A DNA stretch of 64,000 nt. Source: Trichoplax sp. H2. Lineage: Eukaryota > Placozoa > Uniplacotomia > Trichoplacea. Position 1 is the first letter of the stretch. Each line of letters starts with the position of its first letter. Location of the stretch: positions 124,001 to 188,000 of the forward strand of contig NOWV01000146.1 in assembly GCA_003344405.1 (NCBI GenBank), in the 5' to 3' direction. A model generated the notes under the pieces. The model was not told the DNA's origin. It worked only from the letters and a program-made list of their open reading frames with translations, and ran no database searches. Made by a program: the position numbers and the translations under genes. Of this stretch, positions 1 to 13,900 are shown in pieces.

Positions 1-212
1 TTTGGTAACAAGTAAAGGAAGAGAGGTAGAAAACTATATTATTTATTTGTCATGCTTGCGTTTTAAAGCTAAAGATATTTTTGTTTTTCCAAGATTTTAA
101 CTAAAGCTAAAGAATTGGTGGAAAATGTAAGATATAATAGTCAAACATATTAAATAATGAATATTTCCTTCGTCATATAAAATTACTTAAATCATGTTTC
201 TTTGAATTACAG
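1..212 (+). other. intron of POLA1
   Basis: AT-rich DNA ending in the acceptor at 211-212. It belongs to the intron before the motif C exon. I could not place the preceding exon with confidence; it may end at or just before base 1. Confidence 0.7.
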
Positions 213-2761
213 CAAATGTTATTGGAAGTTATTTATGGTGATACCGATTCAATCATGATAAATACCAATTCAACTAACTTAGACGAAGCTTATAACCTTG
301 GTCATAAAGTGAAAGCAGAAATTAACAAATCCCATAGACTTTTAGAAATAGACATTGACGGTGTCTTCAAATCTATGCTTTTGCTAAAGAAAAAGAAGTA
401 CGATATTTACTACAATATTTATACGAAAAGCTAGATATAACGAAACGATATATTAACTTAATATAATTTCATTTTACAAGGTACGCAGCTCTTGCAATCC
501 AAAAGAATGAAGACGGTAGGAAGTTGTTTTTCGATATCAAAATTTTTCTCTAATAGGCTATTTGATGTCATTTGATCGTTACTTTTTATCTATAGGAACT
601 CTTTCCGAAGTTAAGGAACTGAAAGGCTTAGACATAGTCAGAAGAGATTGGTGTCAATTAGCAAAGGACGTTGGAAAGTAAACACTATGGATACATAAAA
701 TTTATAAATTTAAATCATTTGCTATAACAAGTTTAAAACTTTTCCAGCTACGCCCTATCACAAATTTTATCTTCGGATTCTCGTGAGAATATTGTCGATA
801 AAATTCATTCCTATCTCACTGAAGGTAATTTATTACTATCTTCCTGAAATAATAATTAAGTTAAAACGTTTGTTTATCTTGGAAGTTCTACTTTATTAGC
901 CAGTAAAAACTAAATATTGATGAAAATTTTAAAATTTCGTTTTTGTTTTATAATTAGTTGGAGACGACGTCCGTTCCGGTCGCATCGACATAGATAAATA
1001 CATTATTTTAAAAGTATGTCTTCATATTATACTGGAAGTTAGATATTCTGACTATGGTAAATGTCTATTTGCTTTAAAATTTTAATTCCCCTACTGCCAA
1101 TACAGACTTTGTCGAAGTCGCCTAACGATTACCCTGATAAAAAGAGCTTACCTCATATTCATGTGGCGTTATGGATGCAAACTGAAAATCGTAGAGTGCA
1201 AATTGGTGATGCTGTTCCTTATGTAATTTGTGATGTAAGTGCTGCTACCAAATTATGCACATATATATCCATGGAAAATAATTACTGGATGACAACAGTT
1301 AACTCCTATTGCAACTTAGGATGGATCGCAGTTGAATGTCGCCCAACGAGCCTTCCATCCTGACCAATTTCGCAGATCTGATTCCCTTAAGATTGGTATG
1401 TGCTAAGAATTTTATTCTTGAAATTAAGCTATTATCAATAGTTATTCCGAATTCGAATAGATTCTATCCCTGCGATTTGTGAAATTATAGTAACTTCATT
1501 TTTAATTTACACTTGTTGTATTTGTACCTTTCATGCAGATTTTAAGTATTATCTGGCATATCAAATACACCCCGTTGTTTCACGCCTATGTGATCCTATA
1601 GAGGGTACAGATTCCGCTCGGATAGCTGACTGCTTAGGTATTATATTACGAATTTAAAAAAGTCTGTAGTAGCTGTTGCAAATGATTCTTTGTACTGAAC
1701 AGTTTCTTATGTTTCGCTAGGTTTGGATGGCTCACAATACAAACATAAGAGCTATTCAGCAGAACAAAATGAATCTGATGCCATGCTTGGTGATATGCAT
1801 ATGAGCTTGGAAGAACAGTTTAAGGTTAATTTACAATATTAAGATTAATTGGGAATTCTTATTAATGATTAATATCAATTCTACTATGACACAGAACGTG
1901 GAACCTCTAAAAATTAGTTGTCCGAAATGTAAGGTAACAGAAGATTTTGCCGGTGCATATAATAAGGTAAGGACCAAATACAATTTGTTATTTGCTGCTA
2001 CGTTGTTATATCAATGATATTATCATCAAAAATAATTTACAGACTACGAAGCAATCGGGACTAGTATGTCCTCATTGCAACAGCAACTATAATGTTGTTA
2101 CGATACAGAATAAAGTTGTCTCAGAAATCCGAAAATTTATTAAAACATATTACCAGGTTTGATTGTAATTATCAACCTATTATAATTCGATATATGTAAG
2201 AAGGCAGTATTAAACTGATGTGTATGCTATTAAATATTTTAGAATTGGATGCAATGTGATGATCCATCTTGTGATTATAAAATGCGGCAAGCTCCGTATT
2301 TTATCTCTGGTCGTACTATTCGTTGTCCTGCATGCGAAAGGGGACATCTAACTCTAACGGTAAGATGCTACTGAATAAAAATGTTATCGAAGTTTTACTC
2401 TTTTTATCTTGCCTAAATTGATCATGTTACTATTAGTACTCTGAAAAATCTTTGTACAATCAAATTCTCTACTATCAACATTTATTCGATATCGATCAGA
2501 TTGAAAAGGGGATCCGTATAGGTAATCTATAGGAATTATAGGATATTCAGAAATGAAATTAAATCTTGTGTTAATAACTTACTGTCTTGAATCGGATAAT
2601 TTACTTTTACGTCTTTTGTTATTGATATAGATCAAAATATTAAAGCCGATTTTAAGAATTTGTATGGCACCGTCAACAAGATCATATCGCGCAATGGCTA
2701 TTCAGAAATTAATCTCAGCAAGTTATTCCAACGATTATTTACTGGTCCAGCTAAGCGTTAA
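213..2761 (+). CDS. POLA1: DNA polymerase alpha catalytic subunit, C-terminal part (5' end outside window)
   Basis: Family B replicative polymerase that extends the primase RNA primer at origins and on the lagging strand. Fourteen in-phase exons: 213-397, 481-515, 596-677, 748-824, 958-1013, 1106-1234, 1320-1395, 1539-1637, 1721-1824, 1895-1966, 2043-2156, 2243-2359, 2437-2521, 2631-2761. The first carries motif C (YGDTDS, both catalytic Asp present) followed by [20 protein letters not shown], typical of the alpha family. Exon 3 reads [13 protein letters not shown] and exon 6 has [10 protein letters not shown]. Exons 10-12 encode two zinc modules: CPKC...CPHC, then CDDPSC...CPAC, with all eight Cys intact; the second module in Pol alpha contacts the B subunit. 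The protein ends ...LFTGPAKR at a TAA. All introns are GT-AG. The N-terminal exonuclease-like, palm and fingers exons lie left of the window. Identification is very secure; no defect is seen. Confidence 0.96.
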
Positions 2762-4996
2762 AAAAGTACCGCTAAAGGCTTCAATTGAGACCAAGCTAAA
2801 TCTGATGAAAGTACTTTACTGTCTTGTCATGAATGTTGTTATTATATTATTATTACTAGTAGATCTGCCTGCATTATTGAAACGTGTTGATGTGGATGGA
2901 TATCATTTGGTATGCCGTGTAATCATTTGATTTCATACTGTAAAGTTTGAAAATTTTTATGTGTATCATCCATTTGACTTTAGGGGCAGGCTAGTACATA
3001 TTATATAGGATTATGTTTGATTTAATATGTACACTAAATATTGCAAGTCTAATGTAATTACTTACACAAAAATGTGTGATAAGTCTATATGCAATACGAT
3101 ATCAGTACGCTGGAATCCTTCAACAAGTACAGCATACATTCTATACTGTAGCTTAATAAAGGGTGCATTGCAATTTGTTAACCTAGTCTAGATTGACCAC
3201 CTATGCAATTGGAATCAGAAGAGAATTCAGTTTCATCCGATAGCAACCTCCTACAAAACGATTATACTCTTCTAACCGGACACTGTAAACAGTGCTATTT
3301 TCGGAGAGATGGAGCGCGAAAATCTGGATAGATCGAATCTACTACCTAGGATAATTTACATCATTGTCATTGACTTCTAAATTATCTATAAAAACATTAC
3401 GCAGTCATTGCCGAAATAGATAATACCATATATCCTGGTATCACACGTCTAGCATAGCTGTAGTCTACATACAGTGCTACTGTATGTAAGGCAAATTAAC
3501 ATTCCATGCTATTGCAAATAAATCATTTTAGAGAGCGAAACAGTACCAAGACCTGCATGCTGCATTAGTTCACAGAAAGGTTACTCAAGACCTCCAAGAT
3601 TTTACTCTAACTCCAGGTGTTTTGCTGAAACGGCTTAGCCTGTTAGACTCTGTATCCATTGCAGTTGGTACCAAGCTAGAGCTTCAAAGAACTTTGCTAC
3701 GATTGAAAGTTTTTTTCCACCTTATGCTGAAATAGCTCAGCTAGAAGCACTTGTTAGAGCATACTGTCGTTCTCAAGTCATTTAATAAACACTACGTGTT
3801 CACTTGTTTCTGAAATAGCTCAGTTATTAGGCGTATCGTAGTTATTAGAACGTACTCAGTAGCGTTTAGTACTAAAGTTACAGTAAACTTCCTTAATGCA
3901 AGATTGAAAGTTCTTCTTCATCTGTTGCTGCAACAACTTAACCGATCAACAATTTCAATTGGTGCAGAGCATCCAACTTTTAGCAAGACGGAGACAGCTC
4001 GGCTAATAGTACTGATTAATGATTTCGAACTAGAATGGACTCAGTAGCGTGCAGCACTCATTTTCAGTCAACTTTCTTCAAGATTGAAAGTTTTTTTCAT
4101 CTGCTGCTATAGCTAAACAGATAGCATCATTCTTCTTTGGTGCAGAGCATCCTCGTTGCAGTAAACTTTTAGTAAGACTGAGACAGCTCAGCAAATGGTC
4201 CTTGTAAATTATAACTAGAATCCACTCAGTAACATGTAGTACTAAAGTTTCAGTAAACTTCATCTAATTTTAAAAATGGGAAAATCGATACAGATTCTCT
4301 TCCATTTCACTGACATTTGTAATATACTGTACAGCGGCCGAGGAGGACCGACATGTTGCAATCAACCACGGTAGCATGACCGTAATAAGGTCAAAGCAAA
4401 GGCCGCGCGGTTGAGTGTACACAGTACAGTGTCACGTGTAAAATCCATGATATCGTATTTGCGATGGCGTGGGAGATATTCTATTTCGTGTACAACAACA
4501 TTATGCCATACAAGCCAACAATATCACCACCCCAGCGGCATTCTTCCATATTCATACACGATCAAGGACTACGAAAAGGAAAGAAATTTCTAGTTTTTAG
4601 CAGTCTATGATCAATTTGAAGTGACCACTGAATGGAATCTCAAAGCTATCCTATAACTATACAAGGATCCATTCCTGAGTAAAACGAATGTCATCATTTT
4701 GTAGTACTCTGTAGGCCAATGACAGACATAACCTACTTCATCCACTACAGACCATACAACACTGGTCAAAAGTGTGTACGACGTGTTCCGGTACGGTACC
4801 ATATAGTCAGTCGCAGTGAAAGTCTACTGGGAGTCTGTCGTCGAAGCATGACACCTCAAGACCACAGTGTGGTCTAGAGTCTGTAAGCAACCAAACTTTG
4901 GCGCCAAAGTCAACGCTTGCGTAGTACTAAAGCACTCGTCCACACTAGAAGATCCCTCATACCCCGGCAACCCAGGCTGCAGGTCGTTCTTCCAAG
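2762..4996. other. intergenic region POLA1 to IPO5
   Basis: No gene seen. An AATAAA at 3155-3160 is a possible POLA1 polyadenylation signal. The middle holds a tandem array (separate entry). The last ~600 bases before the importin-5 ATG are slightly more GC-rich and presumably contain its promoter, but no clear TATA box was recognised. Confidence 0.6.
3690..4265. repeat. diverged tandem repeat, about 3 units of 180-200 bp
   Basis: The landmark GATTGAAAGTT recurs at about 3701, 3902 and 4082. It is followed each time by a 'catctgctgct' segment. Units two and three also share 'ggtgcagagcatcc', 'agcaagacggagacagctc' (or close variants) and an 'actcagtagc...agtactaaagtt...cagtaaac' tail. Units are diverged and carry small indels. 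Non-coding; function unknown. Confidence 0.8.
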
Positions 4997-7900
4997 ATGG
5001 AGTACAACAAGTCTTTTGACGATCTCCTAAGCAATTTAATGCTAGCTGACAATGATATTAGAAATGCTGCTGAGGTTTGTCTTATTATCTAGTACGATTC
5101 TATCTTAAGATATTGAATAACTCTGTAAATTTGGACCCAAAATCAAAACCCATTTAAAGTATCTAGCTTGCCATTTCTGTCTACAATTTTGGGATCCGCT
5201 GATTGTACTCTACCTCTTACTTACCATGCAGTATAATATCCAGTATGTTGTAGTCCACCTCGCTAGGGACAGTACGGACAATCTGTACATCAAATCGTCT
5301 TGATTTAATAACGTATGATATCTAACAATGAATGATCTTGGGACATTTTTATACTATTCGATCTGTATGGAGCTTTTGGATGATTCAATCCCGCTCGATC
5401 TACTTACAACATACTAGTTGATGAAGCGTGTAAAATCTTTCTTGGTCACTGGAAAGAGTTAACGCCTGCATTGAGTCAGTCAGAATCCCCACTAGGATCC
5501 AAGCTCATGGAAGAGAATTCTGAACTTGGCGCGTTCTTTCTTCCCATTTGACTCATCGTTCCACCAAGTAGAACGGATTTCAAATTTCAATCTGTTTTTT
5601 CTATCCTCTTTTATTAGCGACCGTTACTCTCGATTACTAGGCATAAAATGGACTGCAGATTAATTTCTTCATCAATGAAGCGATATCAGAATATAGAATC
5701 CCACGCCTTAACACTCATGCTGCGGTAGTACTGCTATCCGATCGTTGTACAGTAGGATATAAATGTGGACTTAAAAGAGAGTAGGGAAAAAATAGAGAAC
5801 ATACATGGTTTTACTACTTCTTAACAACACACCGATTATCGCAATCGTCCTACTCTTCATCTGATACCACTGACTAAACTCCGTCGGATCAAGTCCGAAA
5901 TACGTCTATCGATGAAAAGTCCATACCCATACATCCTACAATGTCGACAATAATGAGCGAACTTGCCTTGACTACAGATTGTCCGGAAGTTGATATAATA
6001 TCGTACAGTATTGCAAATCTTGCATTGAATACTTTTTTCTACTCCATATTGTAATGCATACCAATTTATCCAGTCTTGGTAAAATCTGCAATATACTAAT
6101 CGCAAGGATCAATCAAGCAAAGTGTGATATCGTGCTAGAACTACTTTTCCAACTAATTTATTCTGTAAGTTCTTTACCCTTAAAATGAAATTTCGCGCGA
6201 GTTGCTTATTATTTTAATGAGAATGGAGACCCTAGCAGTACGGTAACGCTGACCCCTGTGTCTGATACATACGTGACGCATAGTCATGATGGTATCGAGC
6301 CATCAATTGACCGTTTGTTACACCCAATGTCGACGATTTCACACGCCCCTCTTGTCCACGACTAGGTAGTATTATGGTAGTACTATAGCATGGTGATAGA
6401 GTCCAGGGAGGACTTCAACGCTCTGTCCTACTCCCCAAAAAAGGATGTCAAAACTCTCATCTTCAAAATAAAGAAGAGAAAATAGTAGTAAGTGTACGAT
6501 CGGTGACTTAATATCATTTTGATGGGAAAGGAAGATTTGAGTAGCTCGTGGTAAATCATTTCATGCATCTTCACTACAGTACACTGTATCGATTGGGGAA
6601 GACTGTCTTCACCAATAGCTTGCATAGAAAAGATTGATATTTCTATTGTAAGAAATTGAGTGCTTGATAGTGTTTTTCACTATAATTTTACTTTCTCCAT
6701 ATTGTATTTACCCATCGCACTAGACCTAAATTTAGTCCATTGAAGAAAATAAGATTTAATCGACTATTAATTAATCTGAAGCATTGACAAAAGCCAATCC
6801 ATTTCTTGTCTGATTCACAAGGCATGTTAGCTACGGACATGCGGACTGAACAGAAATTCGGTACTGTACGAACTTGCAATCATTTTCCAAAATAGCCAAC
6901 TGAGACACCAGTTATATTCATGGCTAGAATAAATATACTTACTGATGCACAAAAATGGCTGCTAGATGATTGCTAGTATATCGATAACGTTATCCTATCG
7001 ACCTGTTCTATAACTTGCTATTCAAACTTGGCGATGTTTAGTTCTTACAAAATAAAAGACAGCACATCACAGTAGCCAAGACTACAGGGGAAATGGGGAT
7101 TTTTAACACTTTATACTAAAATGAATATTAAATGTTACTTGTAGAATATGGCAAAATCGAATCCCTGTAATGAAACATCTCTTGACACCAGGCAGAGATC
7201 GCTTTTTGCAACAAGTTATTCACTATTCAAAATTATATATTATTTATAGAGATGCATCCCTACTAAACAGGAAATACTCCTGTTCATACCATCGTTATTG
7301 TAACTGGCATTTTAATAATCATTAATACGAGTCACTGGAAATTTTCCGATCGTGGCCACATATTCTGTATACCCCCATTTCTAGCGATGCACAGGTTGGA
7401 TACTGTTGATCCATACATCAAAACTATAAATTAATTAACGGACCATACAGCAGGGGTACAGCGTGGATGTGCACGTAATACCTATCGATTGCAACCGCTT
7501 GATTAAAGACTAACATACTTTTTGCATGTTTTCATTTTTTAACAGCAACAATATTCCAATTTTCCATTCTCTACAAAATTGCCTATGCTAATTCAATCCA
7601 TACGAAATTCTCCAAACATCGAGGTAAAGATCTCTAGTAATATAGTATCAAAATAGAAATTCCTTAACTAAATACACGTATGGTTGAAAAGTAGTAATAG
7701 ACATTATTACTTTGTCAGCTCAACGTAGTATGACAACCAATATTTTTCAAAGCTATTATCACTTATTATATAAATCTAATTACTAATTATATTGTTATAG
7801 AATCGACAATTAGCTGCCGTCCTTTTTAGAAAAGTTTTAAATGACAAGAACGATGAATATAGAAAATTAGATGAGTCTTCTCAGCAATACTGCAAGACGG

Positions 7901-10900
7901 AATTATTAACAGCACTTCAAAGCGAAGAAAGCGATTTAGTGAGACGAAAAGTCTGTGATGCTGTCGCCGAATTAGCTCGACTTTATGTTGGTTAGTAAAT
8001 CTACGTATAGGCTATTTTTCTGTGCTTAAATGAAATTACAAATTATCCTTTTATACGTTGAATTTTATTAATTACAGATGAGTTAATATTATGACGTGCG
8101 AAATGGTAGTAATTAATTAATTACTTGATAATTTAGTCACCTTACGCGTGATGTTAAAATCTCTTAAAATAGCACTTGCACACTAACATTCCCTCTACTC
8201 AAAACCATTGGCTCTCTATATCTATTATAAAGTCATTCTACTTGTAGTATACGATAAAAAATAAAGCAGTTAACCTGTTCTACAGTATTGATACACTACA
8301 TGCAATACTCATATTGAACACACCTATTGTAGCCTAACTCATTTGAAAGAGTACGCTCTGATACCATACTAGACTATAGATCGACCTTAACTTATTGCAT
8401 GCCCACGGAAGGTTTCAATAACTAAAAAAATTGCCAAGATCACTGCTCTCACTCAAGCACAATACAACGCTCAAGCTGAAGTATTCTTGCTTGATAAAAT
8501 AATAAAAGTGATAGAGAGTAACTGTATCTCTTGGCTTGAATCTGTAGTTTTGAAGCGAGTAAATAATTACAATCAACAATCGCTCGATAGAAAATGCTTA
8601 ATTTTGAAGACGTAGACCAAAAAAAGCTAAATGTAATGATTACAACATTCATAGCTTTCTCTTAGACGGTTATTCCTCCTGATAATTTATCCCTACTGAG
8701 TATCACCGAGCGATATTTTATTACAGATATAATTATTACGCAATTTTAAATTCTAATATTTTTATATAAGCATACCGCTATGGCTTGTAAAAATTGTGCT
8801 ACTATGATACAGTTTAATACCTAATATTATGAATATTCAGAAATTTTCCATTTTGTGATAACTAGACGACGACAACCAAAACCTATGGCCTGAAATACTG
8901 CAATTTTTGTTTCAATTTGCTAACTCTCCAAATTTATCTCATAAGGAAGTTGCCTTACAAATCTTTCGGTAAATGTGATTTTATTAGTGTTTGTAATTAG
9001 TGTTTAGGTTAATATTTTTTGCTCAAAGTGTTCAGATATGGCACGCCTGGTGTATTTACTAATACTAATGATAAAAACGTAGGATAAAAGTTTGGTTTCA
9101 TATAATTTTTACACACGGCTACCATCTATTAATCAACAAGGACATGTAGACTTTATAAAATAGATTTCGATGCTGTCGCTTATATTATTTATTGATACTA
9201 AACTCTTTCCGGTATTAATGCCTGATTTTATTCTATTATCATAGTAACTTCCCAACGATATTTGGTAATCAACAAACTCACTATTTAGAAGTCATTAAAA
9301 GAATGCTATTTCAGTGTATGTCAGATACAACCAATCACAAGGTTAGTTTAATAGCTAGCGATCTTTCTCATGTGCAACATTTAAAGTTATTCACAATGAT
9401 CTCATTGCTGTTAAGTTTTTTTGGTTAATAAACTTATCCAATTCTATAGATGTACTCATAGACTAAATGTTAACCATGGTATTTATTAATAAATGCTATA
9501 CAATATCAATTGTTGTCCAATTGTTATCGCAGATTGCATATTTAGCTGTCGATGCCACTACTGCGTTTTTAATGGTAAATGATAACGATCAACTACGTAG
9601 ACATTTTCAAGATATGGTACCACCGATATTAACGGTAATTCTAGAATGGTTCTTAGATTTTACGTAATCTGCTGTATAAGTAACGTTATCATTTTGATTA
9701 CTTTCTATCACAGGTCGTTCAAATGTGTCTAGCTAAAACCGACGATGACAGTCCGTTAAAAAATTTAATCGAAATTGCTGAAGCAATACCGAAAATAATC
9801 AGGCCTCATTTGAATGACTTAGCTGTTGAATTAATAAAGGTACAGATTTTTATCTACTGATTTCATCAGAGTTGAATAACTGGAATTATGAATTCGAATT
9901 ATATAAATATTACGCTTGTTATAGAATATCAGCAATTCGCAAGCAGAAAGCAACTATAGACAATTATCTCTGGAAGTATTAGTGACTTTAGCTGAATCAG
10001 GTAGATACATCACAGCAATACTTTTTTGCTCGTACAACAGTTTGTTATCATCAGAGTACTAAATAGTTTACTTTCATTTATTGCATACATTTTTTTTTAC
10101 AGCCCCAGCTATGATGAGAAAACACGGACAAATTATTATACAATTGAGTAAGTAATTCTATTTCTTTTCTTAATTCTACAAGATGTAAAATTGCAATCGC
10201 ACGCAATAATTAACGATTTAAAATCTGCACTAAAACCTCTATACCTAATATTTTTATCTGATAGTACCCCAGTGTTTGTCAATGATGATAGATCTGGAGG
10301 ATGATCCTGAATGGAGTGCTTGGGATAATAGTGATGATCCGGAAGATTCTGACAGGTAAGCCTTATTATTGTTAAATTTCTTTATAATGTCAATAGAAAA
10401 TTTCGCTTACGTCTTGTTTACTAAAAATGGAATAGCAACCCTATCGTGGCTGAATTTGCTCTCGATCGTTTAGCTATGGCACTTGGTGGTAAAGCCATTT
10501 TACCTCATATTGTCAGTGTTGTACCACAAATGTTGCAAAATGGTGAGTAGTTACTGATGTAGCAATTATTTGGCCAACTTATACTAACGCTATAAAATAT
10601 CACTTACGTTACATAGGAGATTGGCGATATAAGTATGCTGGATTAATGGCTATATCGGCTGTTGCGGATGGATGCCAGAAACAAATGATGCAACTTTTAA
10701 CCAATGTAGTCATGACAATACTTCCGTTTTTAAAAGATGAGGTTAGCATTTGTACTGCTTTATTATCCAATATCATGTAAGATTTATAAATTGACGCAAA
10801 TCTCAAATCAAATATAATCTAGCATCCTCGTGTCCGCTACGCTGCCTGCAACGCGATTGGACAAATGTCAACTGATTTCGCAGAATACTTCCAAAAAAAA

Positions 10901-13900
10901 TTTCATGATAAGGTATCAACAAATTTGTTACATTTATCTGTTTTGATTATATTATATATATATATTTATTGTACCCGATATGAAAAATTTTTAAATACTA
11001 TTATGATATTTTAGGTCCTTCCGCAATTGCTGGATCTCATGGATGATATCGCAAATCCTCGTGTACAAGCTCACGCATGTGCTGCGCTCTATCATTTTTG
11101 TGACGACTGCCCATCCCATATCCTGAAAATTTATCTGGAGCCAATAGCTATCAAGTTAAAAGCATTATTACAATCAAAGCTTCAGGAGGTATCTGATTTA
11201 TTGATCTACGGTATATAAATGTTCTGTCAACTTAAATTTTCCCAGTACATAACGTTATACGTATCTTTAAATATGTAGCTAATGCAGCAAGGTACTAAAA
11301 ATGTCCTGGAACAAGCGATTACGGCAATATCTACCGTAGCACAGAGAGCTGAAGGGAACTTTTTACCTTACTATGATCACTTCATGCCTAGTCTAAAGTT
11401 CATAATACAAAGTGCTACTACTCCTGAATATCGTTTACTGCGTGGTAAAACTATTGAATGTGTCAGCTTTATTGGCTTAGCTGTTGGTACCGATAAGGTA
11501 CATTCTTGTTCTCAAATTTAAACAAACTAATACATCTTCTCACTACCTTTATCATTTCAAATATCAAAATTCTAAATAATTTACAAATTTTTGAATTGTT
11601 ATGTAGTTCCTGTACGATGCCAATGATGTTATGCAGTTACTTCTCAAAACACAAACTGGTGATATCGAAATGACAGATGATGATCCACAGGTTAGTAATA
11701 TAGTATTGGCCTTGCTCGGATAATCGCGTTTTTCATAAATTTTAAGTATTTTATTCAAACCCATAATTAAAATAGGTTTCATATATGATGACGGCTTGGG
11801 CTCGAATTTGCAAGATACTTGGAAAGCAATTTGTCCAGTACCTACCAGTTGTAATGCCGCCTTTAATAAAAGCTGCTTCTGCCAAGCCTGAAGTTGCAAT
11901 ATTTGATGGTTAGTTGAATATGCGTAAAACCGTTCAGTCTTAGTGATGCTTGGAATTTACAATTACTATATCAATTATTAATTACAGAAGACGATGAAAA
12001 AGCTCAAGACGACGGATGGGAATTTGTAAAAATTGGGGAGCAGGTACACAATTTAATAACTTTTAATATTACATCTGATATCAACTATTCAAAATTTTAA
12101 TTTTATTATTACCGATTAATTTAGCAAAAGTTTGGAATAAAAACCGCTGGCCTCGATGATAAGGGAACAGCCTGTCAGATGTTGGTATGCTATGCCAAAG
12201 AATTAAAAGATGGATTTGTTGATTACGTGGAAGAGGTTAGTAGCATGTAACAATGTAGATACTATGCATAAATTAGCACTATAGTAAAATAAAATTGACC
12301 GCTCTCCTTGATAGGTTACAAAGATAATGGTCCCGCTTATGAAATTTTACCTGCATGAAGATATCCTAATACTATTTCTTATAAAACTGATTTATTATTA
12401 TAATAAATGTAATCTTCTACACTAATTTGATCCTTAACAAAGGACACGTGTTAGAGGTGCAGCTATAGAATCATTACCTTACCTCATTGAAAGCGCTAAA
12501 TTTAAAGGTACTTGATTACGATTACTTAAATGATCCTTATAATTATTTTCAATGAGAGCTAGAAATAATGCTTAAACTACCACATTACAGGTGGTCTTGT
12601 AACGCAAATATGGCAGTTTGTGTTGGAAGAGATTTTTCAGGCTATTAAAATGGAACCTGAACCTGAAATGCTAGCCAATATATTAGACTCTTTTGCTAAG
12701 GTTGGTTAAATAGGAACTGTTATAGTCTAGATTATATATAATTATAAATATCGTGACGCGAGCTATCATTAATGCATCTATCTTTCACTTCGTTAGTGTA
12801 TCGAATCATTAGGAAAAGGATGTGTAAACGGCAAAGATATGGAAAAGCTGACAGAGATTATACATGAACAAATCAAGAAATTGCAGACTAATGCTCAATT
12901 GCGACAAGGTAGACTTTATTGATGATGTCTTCGAATTGCCTTCAAGTTATGCATTTTAATCTTTATTCATCACAGAATTACGCGGCGATGAAGACTATGA
13001 TGAAGAAGTTGAAGAAAATCTTCAAGAAGAGGTAGCAGATAATATTCAAAATTAGAATAAATTCAAGGCGGTACTAAATAATAATAATATTTCTAATGTT
13101 ATTTATATTTGTTATTTATATTTGATAGAATGAATGTGACTCGGAAGTACTTGGAAAGGTGAACGATTACATTACTTTTGAATTATTCCTATCAAAGGAT
13201 TAAAATTTCTTAACCAGTATTTTCTTTGCTGTACTAGGTTACAGATCTAATTCATGTACTGTTTAAAACTTACGGTCAAGAATTCTTACCAGTTTTCGAC
13301 AAGTTATTGCCGGACTTTGCTGGTTTAATTGTACGTATGCATTTGTTAGGATTTTGGCAGTTACGTTAAGATCAGCTAAATCAGACCATAAAATTGTAAA
13401 TCTAAATTCTGATTTACTTCCCTAGACGCCTGATCGAAACTGGCAGGAGAGGCAGTGGGCGATTTGCGCATTTGATGACTTGATTGAATATACTGGAAAT
13501 GTTAGAAGCCTTTTAATGTTATAATTGCGTAAATTACAGTTTAATTATTCCTATACAATAGCTTGACTGACCTTGTACTTTAATAATTATTATCAATTAG
13601 GCCTCTTTTGCTTATCACGGATATTTCTTGGAACAGTATATTAATAGTATTACTGATGTTCATTGTGAAATTCGACAGGTAAAAGCCAGTTTAGTGTATT
13701 TACATTTTTTCAGCTTTATTTTAATAAATTATTTGATATTTTATGTAGTCGGCGTCATATGGCTGCGGCATTATCGCACAATTTGGAGGGGAAGAATATT
13801 CTAAGTTTATACCAGGTCTACTTAAATTTGTATTTCATGCTGATTATTCTAATCAATTTAATTTCAAGCTACGACTAAATATATGCCGCATGGTGACTCA

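Noticed and set aside
2664-2930. 88-codon frame over the last POLA1 exon
   Set aside because: It lies in the wrong frame; the polymerase reading ends properly at TAA 2759-2761.
5857-6105. Cys-rich minus-strand frame in IPO5 intron 1 (CKIC...CRHC)
   Set aside because: The Cys spacing fits no zinc module I know and there are no neighbouring exons or splice sites; probably chance.
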